Positions 1 through 8,651 of a stretch of 64,000 bases of DNA are shown here, one piece after another. The DNA is from Neobacillus massiliamazoniensis (lineage in GTDB: Bacteria; Bacillota; Bacilli; Bacillales; Cytobacillaceae), in contig NZ_CVRB01000007.1 of assembly GCF_001048695.1 (NCBI RefSeq), positions 98,700 to 162,699 of the forward strand. The letters are read 5' to 3'. The position numbers and the translations under genes were made by a program. The notes under the pieces are model-generated. The model was not told the DNA's origin and made no database searches. It was given only the letters and a program-made list of their open reading frames with translations. The stretch's first letter is position 1, and every line of letters begins with the position of its first letter.

Positions 1-662
1 CAGAGTAGCAAGAAATTGGCTGGCATGTTGATCGCCATATCTAACTCAGAAAAACCTGTATAGGCAATCACTATGCCGGCAATTGCAGTAGGAACGCCAC
101 CAGCAAGCGCTAAAACACCTAACCATTTAGGAAAGTGCGGGTCTTTCAACAACACAAAGCCGTATAACGTTACCGTGACACCGAAGAGCAAGCTATCGAT
201 ACTCGCAAGTCCTATCTCGATTTGTCTAACAGCGAGTGCAGAATTAAATAAAGCCTCTTTTGCGTTCTCCTGTGCCTTTGCCCAAGTGTCTACCATTGCC
301 TTTAGCGCTATACCATCAACGGCTTGTAACGCAGCTGCTACCGCTAAACTCGCTACAGCGCTGACAGCTCCCAAAGTGGCTGCAGCGCCAGCGGGGCCCA
401 GTACTATCCTTCGAGAAAGAAGTACAAGAGACGCCACCATCAAAGCGACGCCAGAAAGTTGCATTAAATGACTGAACACCCAGTTGTGGTCTGCGGCGTA
501 CTCCGTGAAAGCCGCCAACGGCATATTAGGGTCCTCGTGCATAGGGTGTAAAAAAGTGCCAACCAACAAAAATAGTGCGCCGCTAATTGCAGTAATAGCT
601 GCAAACCTAACTTCTCCGTCGTAGTTTCTTTCAATAATAGTATCTTCAATATCATTATGCAT
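1..662 (-). CDS. Multi-pass membrane protein, 3' end outside window
   Basis: An open frame runs from an ATG at 662 to the window edge without a stop, giving about 220 residues. A purine-rich GGAAGGCG lies just upstream of the ATG. The translation starts MHNDIEDTIIERNYDGE and continues into several long hydrophobic stretches rich in Ala, Leu, Val and Gly, with charged breaks such as LLSRR and KDPHFPKW. This looks like an integral membrane protein with at least five or six helices. I do not recognise the family with certainty; DUF4386-like is possible. The long open frame on the opposite strand is its antisense shadow. Confidence 0.6.
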   Translation of the reverse strand, partial: MHNDIEDTIIERNYDGEVRFAAITAISGALFLLVGTFLHPMHEDPNMPLAAFTEYAADHNWVFSHLMQLSGVALMVASLVLLSRRIVLGPAGAAATLGAVSAVASLAVAAALQAVDGIALKAMVDTWAKAQENAKEALFNSALAVRQIEIGLASIDSLLFGVTVTLYGFVLLKDPHFPKWLGVLALAGGVPTAIAGIVIAYTGFSELDMAINMPANFLLL

Positions 663-866
663 TAGGCTATCTCGCCTTCCTTCGTATTCGTCCTTATTCG
701 TTATGCGCGCATATATAAGGTGATGTTCCTAAATTGGCTCCATCTTTTCCGAATACTAGGATAGCCATTTAAACTATCCCCACTAAATATACATTAACGT
801 CATAATATTGATAAATTATGTATTAGATGTTATTTACTTGTAAAATTTTTTTAAATAAACATTTAA

Positions 867-1013
867 GAAGAGTCGACGATACTCATTAGCAAAAGTGTTT
901 TCAATCGATTTGTAGTTGAATATGGAAGACAAAACAGAATAGCAAATTTCAGCGCCCCTGACGGTAATCCCCTTTATTTAGTAGAAGTTAAATGGGCATA
1001 CCGTAGAAATTAA
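867..1013 (+). pseudogene. Fragment of a VOC (glyoxalase-like) protein, C-terminus only
   Basis: A 48-residue stretch with no start codon (preceded in frame by TAA at 864) ends ANFSAPDGNPLYLVEVK before a stop. The pattern of a phase-specific Asp-Gly-Asn followed by a hydrophobic strand is the usual last strand of glyoxalase/bleomycin-resistance (VOC) proteins. No matching N-terminal half is visible upstream, so it is read as a decayed remnant. Confidence 0.45.
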
Positions 1014-1090
1014 CCACTATAAGTTTAGCATTCGCTAAGTGTCTTCTTTTGGCTTATTGAGATATTTTGTTAATTAGTGAAATAAACAAT

Positions 1091-1122
1091 AAGGAGTCCG
1101 CCTCTTTATTTGGCGGTTCCTT
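1091..1122 (+). terminator. Imperfect terminator hairpin
   Basis: AAGGAGTCCGCC pairs imperfectly with GGCGGTTCCTT across an 8-base loop, followed by GTATTTTTTAT. It would stop plus-strand transcription coming from the VOC remnant. Confidence 0.5.
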
Positions 1123-1217
1123 GTATTTTTTATAAAACTTTTATGTCATCATATAGATCTAAACTTCTCTTTTACTACGGAACAATTTAATTTTCCAATA
1201 ACAGCTGCCTACTCGTT

Positions 1218-1793
1218 TTAATTCCCTTCAAACTGAAAAATATCTTGATTAATCAGTTGATGGAAGTATCTATCCATTTCTTCTGCTGAAACACTTTTTC
1301 TATTTTGTAACCACCATGTACTTAACGTTGTAATTACACCCGAATAGAATTCGCTAATTAACTCATTTGGTATTGTATGGCTTTTACAAATTCGATTTAA
1401 TTCTTGATTCTCCTGTTTCTTCATTTCACGGGTTTGATAATGTATAAAGTTATTAAATTGTTTATCACCCATTTGCGACTCTAATATTTTACCAATCTCT
1501 TCATGATGTAAGAATTGCTCCATCACTTGAAATGGCTTAGTTAATCGATCTAAAAGTGGTATTGTCAAGGATTCCTCCTGATATTGTTTAAATCCAAATG
1601 CCAATAATGCATCTTTATCTTCAAAATGTTTATAAAATGTTGTTCGATGCACCATCGCACGATCACAGATTTGGTTGATGGTAATGGAACTATATTTCTG
1701 TTTTGATTGCGTCATTAATTCAAATAAAGACTCCCACAATAATTTATATGTACGTCTAATACGTAAATCAAGCTGCTCCTCATTACTATTCAT
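1218..1793 (-). CDS. TetR/AcrR-family transcriptional regulator
   Basis: A 191-residue protein with the classic TetR layout. The N-terminal helix-turn-helix (about residues 33-60) reads YSSITINQICDRAMVHRTTFYKHF, with the YKHFxxKDALL recognition-helix end. A C-terminal helical ligand-binding domain follows (FYSGVITTLSTWWL). It is divergent from the P450 gene at 2017, so control of that gene and of itself is likely. Palindromes in the shared gap at 1859-1905 are candidate operators. The ligand is unknown. A second, broken copy of its C-terminus lies at 3334-3390 on the other side of the P450 gene. Confidence 0.85.
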   Translation of the reverse strand: MNSNEEQLDLRIRRTYKLLWESLFELMTQSKQKYSSITINQICDRAMVHRTTFYKHFEDKDALLAFGFKQYQEESLTIPLLDRLTKPFQVMEQFLHHEEIGKILESQMGDKQFNNFIHYQTREMKKQENQELNRICKSHTIPNELISEFYSGVITTLSTWWLQNRKSVSAEEMDRYFHQLINQDIFQFEGN

Positions 1794-1858
1794 CTACACT
1801 TCTCCTTTTATGTAGTTTAATTATACAACTTTCGAAAATTGATTCTCCTTTTTTAATC

Positions 1859-1905
1859 TACACGTGTATATTATATTGCATATACCCCTTAATATACAAT
1901 TGTAT
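1859..1905. promoter_or_regulatory. Divergent promoter region with two candidate TetR operators
   Basis: Two perfect palindromes, TACACGTGTA at 1859-1868 and ATACAATTGTAT at 1894-1905, lie in the AT-rich gap between the TetR gene and the P450 gene. This position suits operators for the TetR protein. The assignment rests on symmetry and position only. Confidence 0.4.
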
Positions 1906-2016
1906 TAAAAGCAATCAATGCAGGTGGTGATCTAAGGGGAGTATGTTTCTGGGCCAGACGGATTAGGTAGTCAAATTTTGTTCTATTGTACTCTGATTAA
2001 ACATGGAGGGTTTTGT

Positions 2017-3249
2017 ATGGAAAATACAGTCATTTCAACTTCCGAAATTAAGGATTTTAAAACTAAATCCGAAGAATTTGCTCCATTTTCTTGGTATAAA
2101 AAAATGCTGACGGAGCATCCGATTCACTATCATGAAGGCACCGACACTTGGAATGTTTTCAAATATGAAGACGTTAAGCGAGTTCTTACAGACTATGAAC
2201 TATTTTCAAGTAAACGCCACCGTTCCATTTTACAGATCGGAGCAGGTACAGAGGAAGGGAGCGTACCAGATCGCTTAAAAATCAATGAAACGGATCCACC
2301 GGAACATCGTAAGTCACGTTCTCTGCTTTCGGCTGCTTTCACCCCTAGAAGTCTCAAAGCTTGGGAGCCGCGTATTGAACAGATTATTAACGATCTGATT
2401 GCCGAAATGGGTGATAAGTCGGAAATCGATATTGTCAAGGATTTTACAACCCCCCTTCCGATTATAGTAATGGCCGATTTGCTTGGGGTTCCGCATAAAG
2501 ACAAGCTGTTGTTTAAGAAATGGGTAGATATATTGTTCATGCCTTTCAATAGTGAAAATGCCGAAGAAGTGGGTCAACAAAAGGCGAAGGCAGCGATGGA
2601 GTACTTTAATTATCTGTATCCGATCGTTGTGGAAAAAAGAAAGCAGCTTTCAGACGATATTCTTTCTGATTTGATTCAAGTTGAAATAGAAGGAGAAAAG
2701 TTTACGGATGAAGAAGTTGTTCGTATGACTATGTTTCTTCTTGCGGCGGGTGTTGAAACAACAAGTCTTTTGTTGGCTAATTCATTCTACTCATTGCTAT
2801 ATGATGCTCCTAAACTTTACGAAGAATTAAGAAACAATATAAACCTCGTACCTAATTTTGTTGAGGAGATGCTGCGTTACCGTTTCCACGTTATTGCATT
2901 GGACCGTGAAGTGAAAGTAGATAACAATGTTCTAGGCGTTGAGTTGAAGAAAGGTGATTTGGTAATCACTTGGAATAGCGCGGCAAACTTTGATGAGGAT
3001 GTATTCGAAGATCCATTTACTGTGAATATTCACCGGAAAAATAACAACCGGCATCAAACGTTTGGCAATGGGCCGCATTTCTGTCTCGGTGCGCCACTGG
3101 CGAGATTGGAAGCTAACAAAGCGTTCAAAATTTTTATGGAAACATTTACTCGCATCGAATCGGTTCCAGGCTTCAATTTGGAGGCAAGTTTACAGACCTC
3201 AGCAGCTGGCCAGGCCTTATCCAGCTTACCGCTGAAGGTTCACCGCTAG
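2017..3249 (+). CDS. Cytochrome P450 (CYP109-like soluble monooxygenase)
   Basis: A 410-residue class I bacterial P450. Visible motifs are the C-helix WEPR-type region and HRKSR, the I-helix oxygen-activating AAGVETTS, the K-helix ExxR in EEMLRYR, and the heme-binding loop FGNGPHFCLG with the cysteine ligand near residue 356. There is no membrane anchor, so it should be cytosolic and depend on separate ferredoxin or flavodoxin partners, none of which is encoded nearby. The start is placed at the ATG at 2017 because GGAGGG lies six bases upstream; the frame extends further 5' without a ribosome site. Substrate is unknown. Regulation by the divergent TetR gene is likely. Confidence 0.9.
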   Translation: MENTVISTSEIKDFKTKSEEFAPFSWYKKMLTEHPIHYHEGTDTWNVFKYEDVKRVLTDYELFSSKRHRSILQIGAGTEEGSVPDRLKINETDPPEHRKSRSLLSAAFTPRSLKAWEPRIEQIINDLIAEMGDKSEIDIVKDFTTPLPIIVMADLLGVPHKDKLLFKKWVDILFMPFNSENAEEVGQQKAKAAMEYFNYLYPIVVEKRKQLSDDILSDLIQVEIEGEKFTDEEVVRMTMFLLAAGVETTSLLLANSFYSLLYDAPKLYEELRNNINLVPNFVEEMLRYRFHVIALDREVKVDNNVLGVELKKGDLVITWNSAANFDEDVFEDPFTVNIHRKNNNRHQTFGNGPHFCLGAPLARLEANKAFKIFMETFTRIESVPGFNLEASLQTSAAGQALSSLPLKVHR

Positions 3250-3270
3250 GCCAAGTTGTCCGGTAAATTG

Positions 3271-3314
3271 GGGTGTCCCAAAAGTCATCAAAAATGACGG
3301 AGGGACACCCTTTC
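3271..3314 (+). terminator. Terminator after the P450 gene
   Basis: GGGTGTCCC (3271-3279) pairs perfectly with GGGACACCC (3302-3310), followed by TTTCTTCG, 22 bases past the P450 stop. Confidence 0.75.
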
Positions 3315-3333
3315 TTCGTTTTGAAAATGACCT

Positions 3334-3390
3334 CTAATCTTCTATTTCAAATCCAAAAACATCTTGATTGATCATTTGATGGAAGTATCT
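3334..3390 (-). pseudogene. C-terminal fragment of a second TetR gene
   Basis: The minus strand encodes RYFHQMINQDVFGFEIED then a stop. This closely parallels the last residues of the TetR protein at 1218 (RYFHQLINQDIFQFEGN), and the DNA is also alike. Nothing upstream continues the gene, so only its 3' tail survives. Confidence 0.6.
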
Positions 3391-3463
3391 TTGTTTTAAT
3401 GTAATATAAAAACGGATTCAGTGCGCAAACTGAGTTAAGAAATGAAATAAATACTGATAGTAC

Positions 3464-3490
3464 AAAAAACCGACAGTTGCCGGTTTTTTT
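3464..3490 (-). terminator. Bidirectional terminator
   Basis: An A-run plus ACCG pairs with CGGT plus a T-run around ACAGTTGC. It lies 31 bases beyond the stop of the minus-strand epimerase gene and could act in both directions. Confidence 0.65.
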
Positions 3491-3521
3491 GCATCATGAC
3501 GATATCAGCTCTTTTGAGCAT

Positions 3522-4490
3522 TTATTGCTTCCCATTCTTCTTTGCTAGGATATTTCTATACCAACTTACCGTATGCCTAACTGCCTCTTTATGTGGGGTA
3601 GTAGCATGGTCGCCGAATTCCCTCACAAATTTGATGTGATCAACAACAAAAGGCCTTTCAAACTCATAAAAAATTTCTTTAATCTCCTTCATCATCGGAT
3701 GAAACAAGGATAAAATAGAAACTACACCCCGCGAAGAGGTACGAACTTTACAGTCTGATCCCAATTCGTCAAAAAGCAACTGAAGCAGCTGCCTTGTTGT
3801 AATCGTGTCTGCACTTGGAATATGCCACACTTCCCCTAAAGCCCGATCCTCTTGACCAAGCGTCGCTAAACCTCTAGCAAAGTCATCAATGTAAGTATAC
3901 GTATGTGGTACATCCACATTCCCCAGCACATCAACTGACTTACCGCTTAAAGCGAATCCAAAAACCCTCTCGCCCATAAATGACTGTTTTAGAACCCCAG
4001 GACCATAAAAGTCGGATGCTCTCCCAATGGCTACGCGTACCTTCCCGATCTTATGGGCATTCATTAATTCTTCAGCCATCCTCGCCCTAGTTTTGCCCTT
4101 TTCCCCCTCCGCTCTATATGGAAGGCTTTCCTTCAAAGGTGTATTCACACGACCGTACATATAAAGATTATCCGCATATATTAGCTTGGCATTCGCTGCG
4201 GCAGCTCCTTCTAAAATCCCTTTTGTTAAAGCTGGGAATTGTTTGGGCCAATTCAAATAACCTGGTTGTGCGCAGTGATATACTACAGAGGCATCTTTAC
4301 AAATTTCTATAGCATCGGAACCTTGTGATGCATCCCCTCGGATCACCTGAACCTTATCATCACCAGGTAATTGGCCACTTCGATTCACCATGCGAATGTC
4401 TTGCACCCCTCTTAATTTCAATTCACGCAAAAGAGCCATTCCTAATGGTCCAGTACCGAAAATCACATGAGTGTTTTTATTCATTATCAT
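3522..4490 (-). CDS. NAD(P)-dependent epimerase/dehydratase (extended SDR)
   Basis: A 322-residue protein with a Rossmann N-terminus (VIFGTGPLGMALLREL, a GxGxxG-type nucleotide loop around residues 10-20). The region YADNLYMYG aligns with the extended-SDR active-site area, but the usual YxxxK is not clear. AIGRASDFYGPG follows, as in nucleoside-sugar epimerase relatives. The substrate cannot be read from sequence. AAAGGAG lies directly before ATGATAATG; the second ATG at 4484 has the better spacing and may be the true start. It is followed downstream by a hairpin terminator, and it lies just downstream of the broken MerR gene, which may once have controlled it. Confidence 0.8.
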   Translation of the reverse strand: MIMNKNTHVIFGTGPLGMALLRELKLRGVQDIRMVNRSGQLPGDDKVQVIRGDASQGSDAIEICKDASVVYHCAQPGYLNWPKQFPALTKGILEGAAAANAKLIYADNLYMYGRVNTPLKESLPYRAEGEKGKTRARMAEELMNAHKIGKVRVAIGRASDFYGPGVLKQSFMGERVFGFALSGKSVDVLGNVDVPHTYTYIDDFARGLATLGQEDRALGEVWHIPSADTITTRQLLQLLFDELGSDCKVRTSSRGVVSILSLFHPMMKEIKEIFYEFERPFVVDHIKFVREFGDHATTPHKEAVRHTVSWYRNILAKKNGKQ

Positions 4491-4554
4491 TTTCTCCTTT
4501 CAAGATCAATACCCAAAGGATACTGTCTAACGTAACAGGAGAGTCAAGATAAGG

Positions 4555-5396
4555 TTATTTATTTTTTAATACAGGGATTTGAAGTTCCACTACGATCGAG
4601 TTATAGTCATCATGATTATTTTCTCTTCCGAACAGATGAAGTTCTCGAGTAGGCCCGATCGGTGAGAAACCATGGAGTGTAATCCACTTGAACAACTCTG
4701 ACAAAGCATAACCCACTTCCATAAAACTACCGCTATGAATCAAACTAGCAACAACCGCTTCTCTTGGTAAATTATTAATAGAAATATTTTTAGATTCGGC
4801 AGTTATATCGTCAGAATAATAATCATGATCAATAATAACTGCAGTTTCAATATCAAAGTTATGGTCAACAAATTCTCTTGCATGATACAGTACCAATTCC
4901 TGATTCACTTGAATTCGATTCTTCGTTAACCACAAGTAAAGATCGTTGAACATCCTGCAACGATAGGAAACCATATCATGAATGGTTGGGATAATTTCAC
5001 GGATAGAAACGATGGAATAAGGAGCTACATTTTTCAAGATGACTTCGTAGGGTGAAGGTTTCCCCTCTTGCTCTATTTGCAACAATCGAGCCTCGATGTT
5101 TCTTAATTGCAGGGTAGATTGTTCTATTTGTTCAGACAGTTCCTCTTGTTTCGAGTAAAGCATTTTACGCAACTGGTCTATTGATAAATCTCGATTAACC
5201 CACTCAGAAATTTGTTCCAACGAAAGTCCCATATCCTTGAATGCCAATATACGGGTTAAACGTGGTAACTGCTCAAGAGTATAGTACCGATAATTTGTCT
5301 TTGGGTCGATAAACTCAGGCTTCAATAACCCAAGATCATCCTTAACGTTCTAATTGACACTTGTGCTAACTGAGAAAATAATCCGATCTTAATCAA
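4555..5396 (-). pseudogene. MerR-family regulator, frameshifted in its DNA-binding domain
   Basis: The long frame (4555-5325) encodes the rest of a MerR regulator: KPEFIDPKTNYRYYTLEQLPRL, a coiled-coil linker, and a GyrI-like effector domain ending in ELQIPV. The expected first 17 residues (KIGLFSQLAQVSIRTLR) lie in a different frame from a TTG at 5396 that has GAGGTG five bases upstream. The junction near 5346 lacks the bases for the conserved RYY, consistent with a deletion of about 7 nt. The DNA-binding domain is therefore broken. The effector domain may still be translated from an internal start, but normal function is unlikely unless the shift is a sequencing error. Confidence 0.7.
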
Positions 5397-5442
5397 CTGA
5401 GCACCTCTTCCATATTTAAATGCAATATTTTTCTATCATTAA

Positions 5443-5490
5443 AAAAAACTGGTCCCAAAGACATTTTATATGCTTCTTGGCCAGTTTTTT
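5443..5490. terminator. Long hairpin with flanking A and T runs
   Basis: AAAAACTGG pairs with CCAGTTTTT across an interrupted stem of about 48 bases. It works on both strands and lies upstream of the MerR remnant. Confidence 0.55.
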
Positions 5491-5600
5491 AGTTTTTTTA
5501 TTTTAGTTCCCAACTTTATTGTAATTCCACAAATGCCCCTATATGTAGCTGACGTACATGACCTGTTTACACAAGTTTATTGTACTATCTTCTAGTTGTT

Positions 5601-5681
5601 CTAGAACATAACGGGTATCCGAGAGTAATCAACAGGTATTTCTGGAATTTCCTCATCATTTATGACCTGCATGATATACAT
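5601..5681 (-). pseudogene. Short C-terminal fragment, family uncertain
   Basis: A 26-residue frame (MYIMQVINDEEIPEIPVDYSR, then IPVMF) reads like the end of a larger protein. No upstream continuation is visible. Low-confidence call that explains part of the 5500-5720 gap, where I otherwise see no gene. Confidence 0.25.
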
Positions 5682-5726
5682 CCTTCTTAAGCCGCTATCG
5701 TTAACCGTCAATTAACCACTTTACGA

Positions 5727-5993
5727 TTAATCGCTGAAATGATTAAACAGATTTTCTAACCCTTTTATATCATAAAAGTCTCTATCACCCAATTTCGCTT
5801 CAGTAAACCAAGGGTTTTCATTTGATAATATCTCTTTAAAAATTGGCTCTTTTAAACTTGCTTGTTGATTTCCGCTCCAGGCGCTTGCTTTCCGCGGGCG
5901 GTCCAGGAGCCTCCTCGGCGCTATGCGCCTGCGGGGTCTCCCTTGACCCGCTTTTCCCGATGAACCTCTTTTATTTTTGTATGGATCTAGCAT
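5727..5993 (-). pseudogene. Gene fragment interrupted by a palindromic repeat
   Basis: The frame is 88 residues long. Residues about 10-45 (Arg/Pro/Ala rich) are translation of the repeat at 5857-5962. The remainder (SLKEPIFKEILSNENPW and DFYDIKGLENLFNHFSD) looks like a genuine but unidentified C-terminus. The repeat appears to have inserted into, or been fused with, an old gene end. Confidence 0.35.
5857..5962. repeat. GC-rich dispersed palindromic repeat
   Basis: A ~105-bp GC-rich block in AT-rich surroundings, containing TTTCCGCTCCAGGCGCTTGC, TTTCCGCGGGCGGTCC, GAGCCTCCTCGGCG and GCCTGCGGGGTCTCCCTTGA. This wording recurs as a small dispersed repeat in many Bacillus-group genomes (recalled, not searched). 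It has strong internal pairing and no coding capacity of its own. Confidence 0.6.
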
Positions 5994-6100
5994 TTATTTT
6001 GTAAGAACCTCCTACATCCGTAGCATCATTGCCAAACGCTGAAAAGTGATTCAGAAAGTCTTTAATAGACAACCTCCACCAATTTTCTACCGCATCCCGA

Positions 6101-6479
6101 TTTAATCAAATGTTTGATTAGTTTTACTGTCAGTCTTATCAAATCTGCATTTTTGGCCAAATACGGCTGCTAGAATTGTCATTTGATACGTTATTCATCT
6201 TACCAATTCGCCAGGAATTCGCAGCATGGGTTTTTAACTGTCAAAGCTTACTATTTTCCAAGCCATTTCGGGGGTTTTCATTGTTAATCAAACGTTTGTT
6301 TAAAACTGCTAGAATTCCCTTTATAGCAAAGAAAAACTTACCCAACCGCATGAAAAAAAGATTGAAACTTGTCTGGAAAGTTGTAAGGTTTAACCCCAAT
6401 TCTCTTATAAAAATCAATCCGTGACATTTTCCGCCCCTTTTCATGCATTCTCACTTTCAAATAAACGTTTGATTAAATT
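6101..6479. repeat. Three palindromes of the AATCAAACGTTTGATT type in a gene-free stretch
   Basis: Near-perfect palindromes centred in TTTAATCAAATGTTTGATTA (6101-6120), GTTAATCAAACGTTTGTT (6283-6300) and AATAAACGTTTGATTAAA (6460-6477). Two more copies occur at 6603 and 10463 beside a larger repeat. The symmetry suggests protein operators or mobile repeat cores. No convincing gene lies in 6000-7070; the small frames there lack ribosome sites. Confidence 0.5.
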
Positions 6480-6600
6480 GAACCGTATTCCTCATTAATA
6501 AAGGGTTTCCTCTTTAAAAGTCGGAAAAAAATTGTCGAAATACAGGAGGAATGCACTTCCTTTTTTATAGAAGTAAGAAAGATCAAATTTTGAGGGGAAA

Positions 6601-6795
6601 GTTTTAATCAAACGTTTGTTTAACAAAAAAGAACCGAGAAGGACGTACCCTTGGTACGCTTCCCGGTTCTTAAAGTCATGATAATCTAGTAATTATTCCC
6701 CTGCTTCTCTCCCGCTCTTCTAGCTGTTCAGATACCAACTTAATTACAGCAGGTACCAACTTTTTAGCAGAGAAACGAAGAAAATAACAGGTAGA
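6601..6795 (-). repeat. Copy A of a ~195-bp repeat (right-end-like, with terminator)
   Basis: It matches 10463-10656 over almost its whole length, in order: a palindrome, a terminator hairpin, then a stretch encoding on the minus strand KLVPAVIKLVSEQLEERERS (copy B: KSVPAVIKLGSEQLEERERS). In copy B this sequence leads into a Tn7-type right end. Copy A stops at 6795, where a left-end-like sequence begins. I read it as the truncated right arm of an older element. The conserved peptide is not recognised. Confidence 0.6.
6629..6671 (-). terminator. Terminator in repeat copy A
   Basis: AAGAACCG...CGGTTCTT with an inner CGTAC/GTACG stem. On the minus strand it is followed by TTTTTTG, so it faces transcription from the glmS side. 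Confidence 0.65.
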
Positions 6796-6822
6796 TGTTC
6801 AGTGACATTATAGTTGGTAACC
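6796..6822 (+). mobile_element. Left-end-like Tn7-type terminal sequence
   Basis: TGTTCAGTGACATTATAGTT, followed by GGTAACC, resembles the left end at 12724 (TGTCTACTTACATTATTGTT then GGTAACT). The flanking bases are GTAGA, not ACAAG, and no matching right end was found, so this is an orphan or recombined end. DedA, BcrC-like and glucosyltransferase-like genes follow. Confidence 0.45.
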
Positions 6823-7071
6823 CAAAAATCCAATAAAACCAATGAACTATTCTACAAATTATTTCTCATGTTAAGGATTTTTTAATGTTTTATTCAGAGA
6901 ACATTAAATATAAATGGCTATACTTAAATTGCCCAGTTTTTTAATGGGTGTTTCATTTGTAATCTTGGGGTTTTACGTGTTTTACTTTCATTTTCTATAT
7001 GAAGGTTCTTTTTTTGTGGTTATGGTTTCTTCAATGTTACCTTAAAAAAGTTAAAAGGAAGATAAAATTAA

Positions 7072-7674
7072 ATGAGTATGTTACATCAAATTGCAATAAA
7101 CTGGATTAACTCAATTGGATATTGGGGTATTCTTTTTGGAATGATTTTGGAAAGTGCCTGTATACCAATTCCCAGTGAGGTAATTATGCCTTTTGGAGGA
7201 TATTTAGTTTCAACAGGCCATCTAAATATGATAGGTGTTATTTTGATTGGAACGCTTGGAAATATCATCGGCTCTTTAATTGCCTATGCTATTGGCCATT
7301 GGGGTGGGAAAAGATTTATAGTTCGATTTGGAAAATACGTATTCTTATCAAAAAAACATTTAGAATCTGCAGAAAAATGGTTCGATAAACGTGGGGAAAT
7401 TACAGTATTTGTTTCACGTATCTTACCTGCGATTCGTACATTTATTTCCTTACCAGCTGGAATTGCCCGTATGTCACTTGGTAAGTTCTTAGCTTACACT
7501 GCTATCGGTAGTTTGATTTGGTCTGGTATCTTATCCTATGTCGGCTACATTTTGGGAAGTAACTGGGGAAACATTCAGAATATCCTACATCCTATAGCTT
7601 ATGTGGTTGTCGTTATTGTATTGGTCTTTCTAGTTTACCTAATTGTAAAAATCATAAAAAACAAAAAAGTATAA
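7072..7674 (+). CDS. DedA-family membrane protein
   Basis: A 200-residue DedA/SNARE-associated family protein. It has the re-entrant signature ESACIPIPSEVIMPFGG near residue 30, then GTLGNIIGSLIAYAIGHWGG, the conserved VSRILPAIRTFISLPAGIARM segment near 125-145, and a C-terminal hydrophobic helix with a KIIKNKK tail. Some DedA proteins recycle undecaprenyl phosphate or scramble phospholipids across the membrane (established for UptA and related proteins). The next gene encodes an undecaprenyl-diphosphate phosphatase, which supports that role here by inference. AAAAGGAAGATAAAATTA precedes the ATG. It is probably co-transcribed with 7731. Confidence 0.9.
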   Translation: MSMLHQIAINWINSIGYWGILFGMILESACIPIPSEVIMPFGGYLVSTGHLNMIGVILIGTLGNIIGSLIAYAIGHWGGKRFIVRFGKYVFLSKKHLESAEKWFDKRGEITVFVSRILPAIRTFISLPAGIARMSLGKFLAYTAIGSLIWSGILSYVGYILGSNWGNIQNILHPIAYVVVVIVLVFLVYLIVKIIKNKKV

Positions 7675-7730
7675 GCTTAGCTTTATTTTCTATTTGGATA
7701 AATATTTAATAGGAGGATTGAGGGGTTTAA

Positions 7731-8315
7731 ATGAATTACACATTATTTAAAGCTATAAACCAAAATGCAGGTCATCATTCCTTTTTAGATGGGCTTATGG
7801 TTTTCGTTACGAAAGATGCATTGCTTATTTATGCGTTAGTTTTACTTCTCATGTGGTTTATTGGAAAGGAAAAATATAAATATACAGTTGTATTTGCTGC
7901 AATAACTGGTGCAATAGCTTTGTTCATTAACTTTGTCTTAGGTCATATTTTTTACGAACCACGCCCGTTTGTAACACATCATGTTAATTTATTAATTCAG
8001 CATGCAAAAGATTCATCGTTTCCAAGCGATCATACAACAGGTGCATTTTCATTAGCATTTGCGGTACTTTGGCGGAGACATCGTAAAATTGGATTTGGAA
8101 TGCTCTTATTTGCAATTTTAACAGGAATTTCTCGTGTTTATGTAGGGCACCATTATCCTTTTGATATACTAGCAAGTGTTATTGTAGCACTAATTACGAG
8201 TAGATTTGTATATGCATTTAGTTCTGTATTTAGACCAATTGCACGGATAATTATTAGCACTTACAACCGAATTCCACTGGTCCCTAAAACTGAACAACAG
8301 AGTGTTTCAAAATAA
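7731..8315 (+). CDS. bcrC: Undecaprenyl-diphosphate phosphatase, PAP2/BcrC type
   Basis: A 194-residue PAP2 phosphatase with all three motifs: the YEPRPFV motif near residue 70, SFPSDHTTGA near 100, and SRVYVGHHYPFDIL near 135. The order and spacing match BcrC, which dephosphorylates undecaprenyl diphosphate at the outer face of the membrane and gives bacitracin tolerance. It starts MNYTLFKAINQNAGHHSFLD, very like Bacillus BcrC. AGGAGG lies upstream. A strong terminator follows, so the unit is dedA-bcrC. Confidence 0.9.
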   Translation: MNYTLFKAINQNAGHHSFLDGLMVFVTKDALLIYALVLLLMWFIGKEKYKYTVVFAAITGAIALFINFVLGHIFYEPRPFVTHHVNLLIQHAKDSSFPSDHTTGAFSLAFAVLWRRHRKIGFGMLLFAILTGISRVYVGHHYPFDILASVIVALITSRFVYAFSSVFRPIARIIISTYNRIPLVPKTEQQSVSK

Positions 8316-8324
8316 TACAAGTAG

Positions 8325-8354
8325 AAAAACATCGGTTTTTTTCGATGTTTTTTT
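8325..8354 (+). terminator. Terminator after bcrC
   Basis: AAAAACATCG pairs with CGATGTTTTT around a T-rich loop, with a further T-run, ten bases after the stop. Confidence 0.75.
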
Positions 8355-8651
8355 GCTTTAGGTGGTCTTTTTTTTAATCATCCTAAAAAAGACTTATTCA
8401 ATTCATTCAGAAAATCAATACTTTTATTTACACTAAGAAAGTTTCATTTTTTCAATACAATCAAAAAGAAGTTTGAAACTCATACTGACAATAGAACGTC
8501 TTTTAACTTGTAAAAGTCTTTTTGTGTTTTTAGAAAATGAATTGTAAAATGTTCCTAATCTACACTAAGAATTTATAAAACAGAAATGGCTAAATTATTT
8601 TTAACGAGTGTTAAATACAAATCATCTATTTGTGGAGGAGAGATTGGTACT

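Noticed and set aside
73..471. 132-residue plus-strand frame at the window start
   Set aside because: Ala/Ser/Thr-rich antisense of the membrane-protein frame read from 662 on the minus strand, with no ribosome site.
5540..5640. Possible further ACAAG junction near 5570
   Set aside because: ACAAG is followed by TTTATTGTAC without a TGT tip or repeated sites. The 5-mer alone is too short to count.
6176..6444. Overlapping small frames on both strands near 6.2-6.4 kb
   Set aside because: They overlap each other and palindromic repeats, lack ribosome sites and show no family features.
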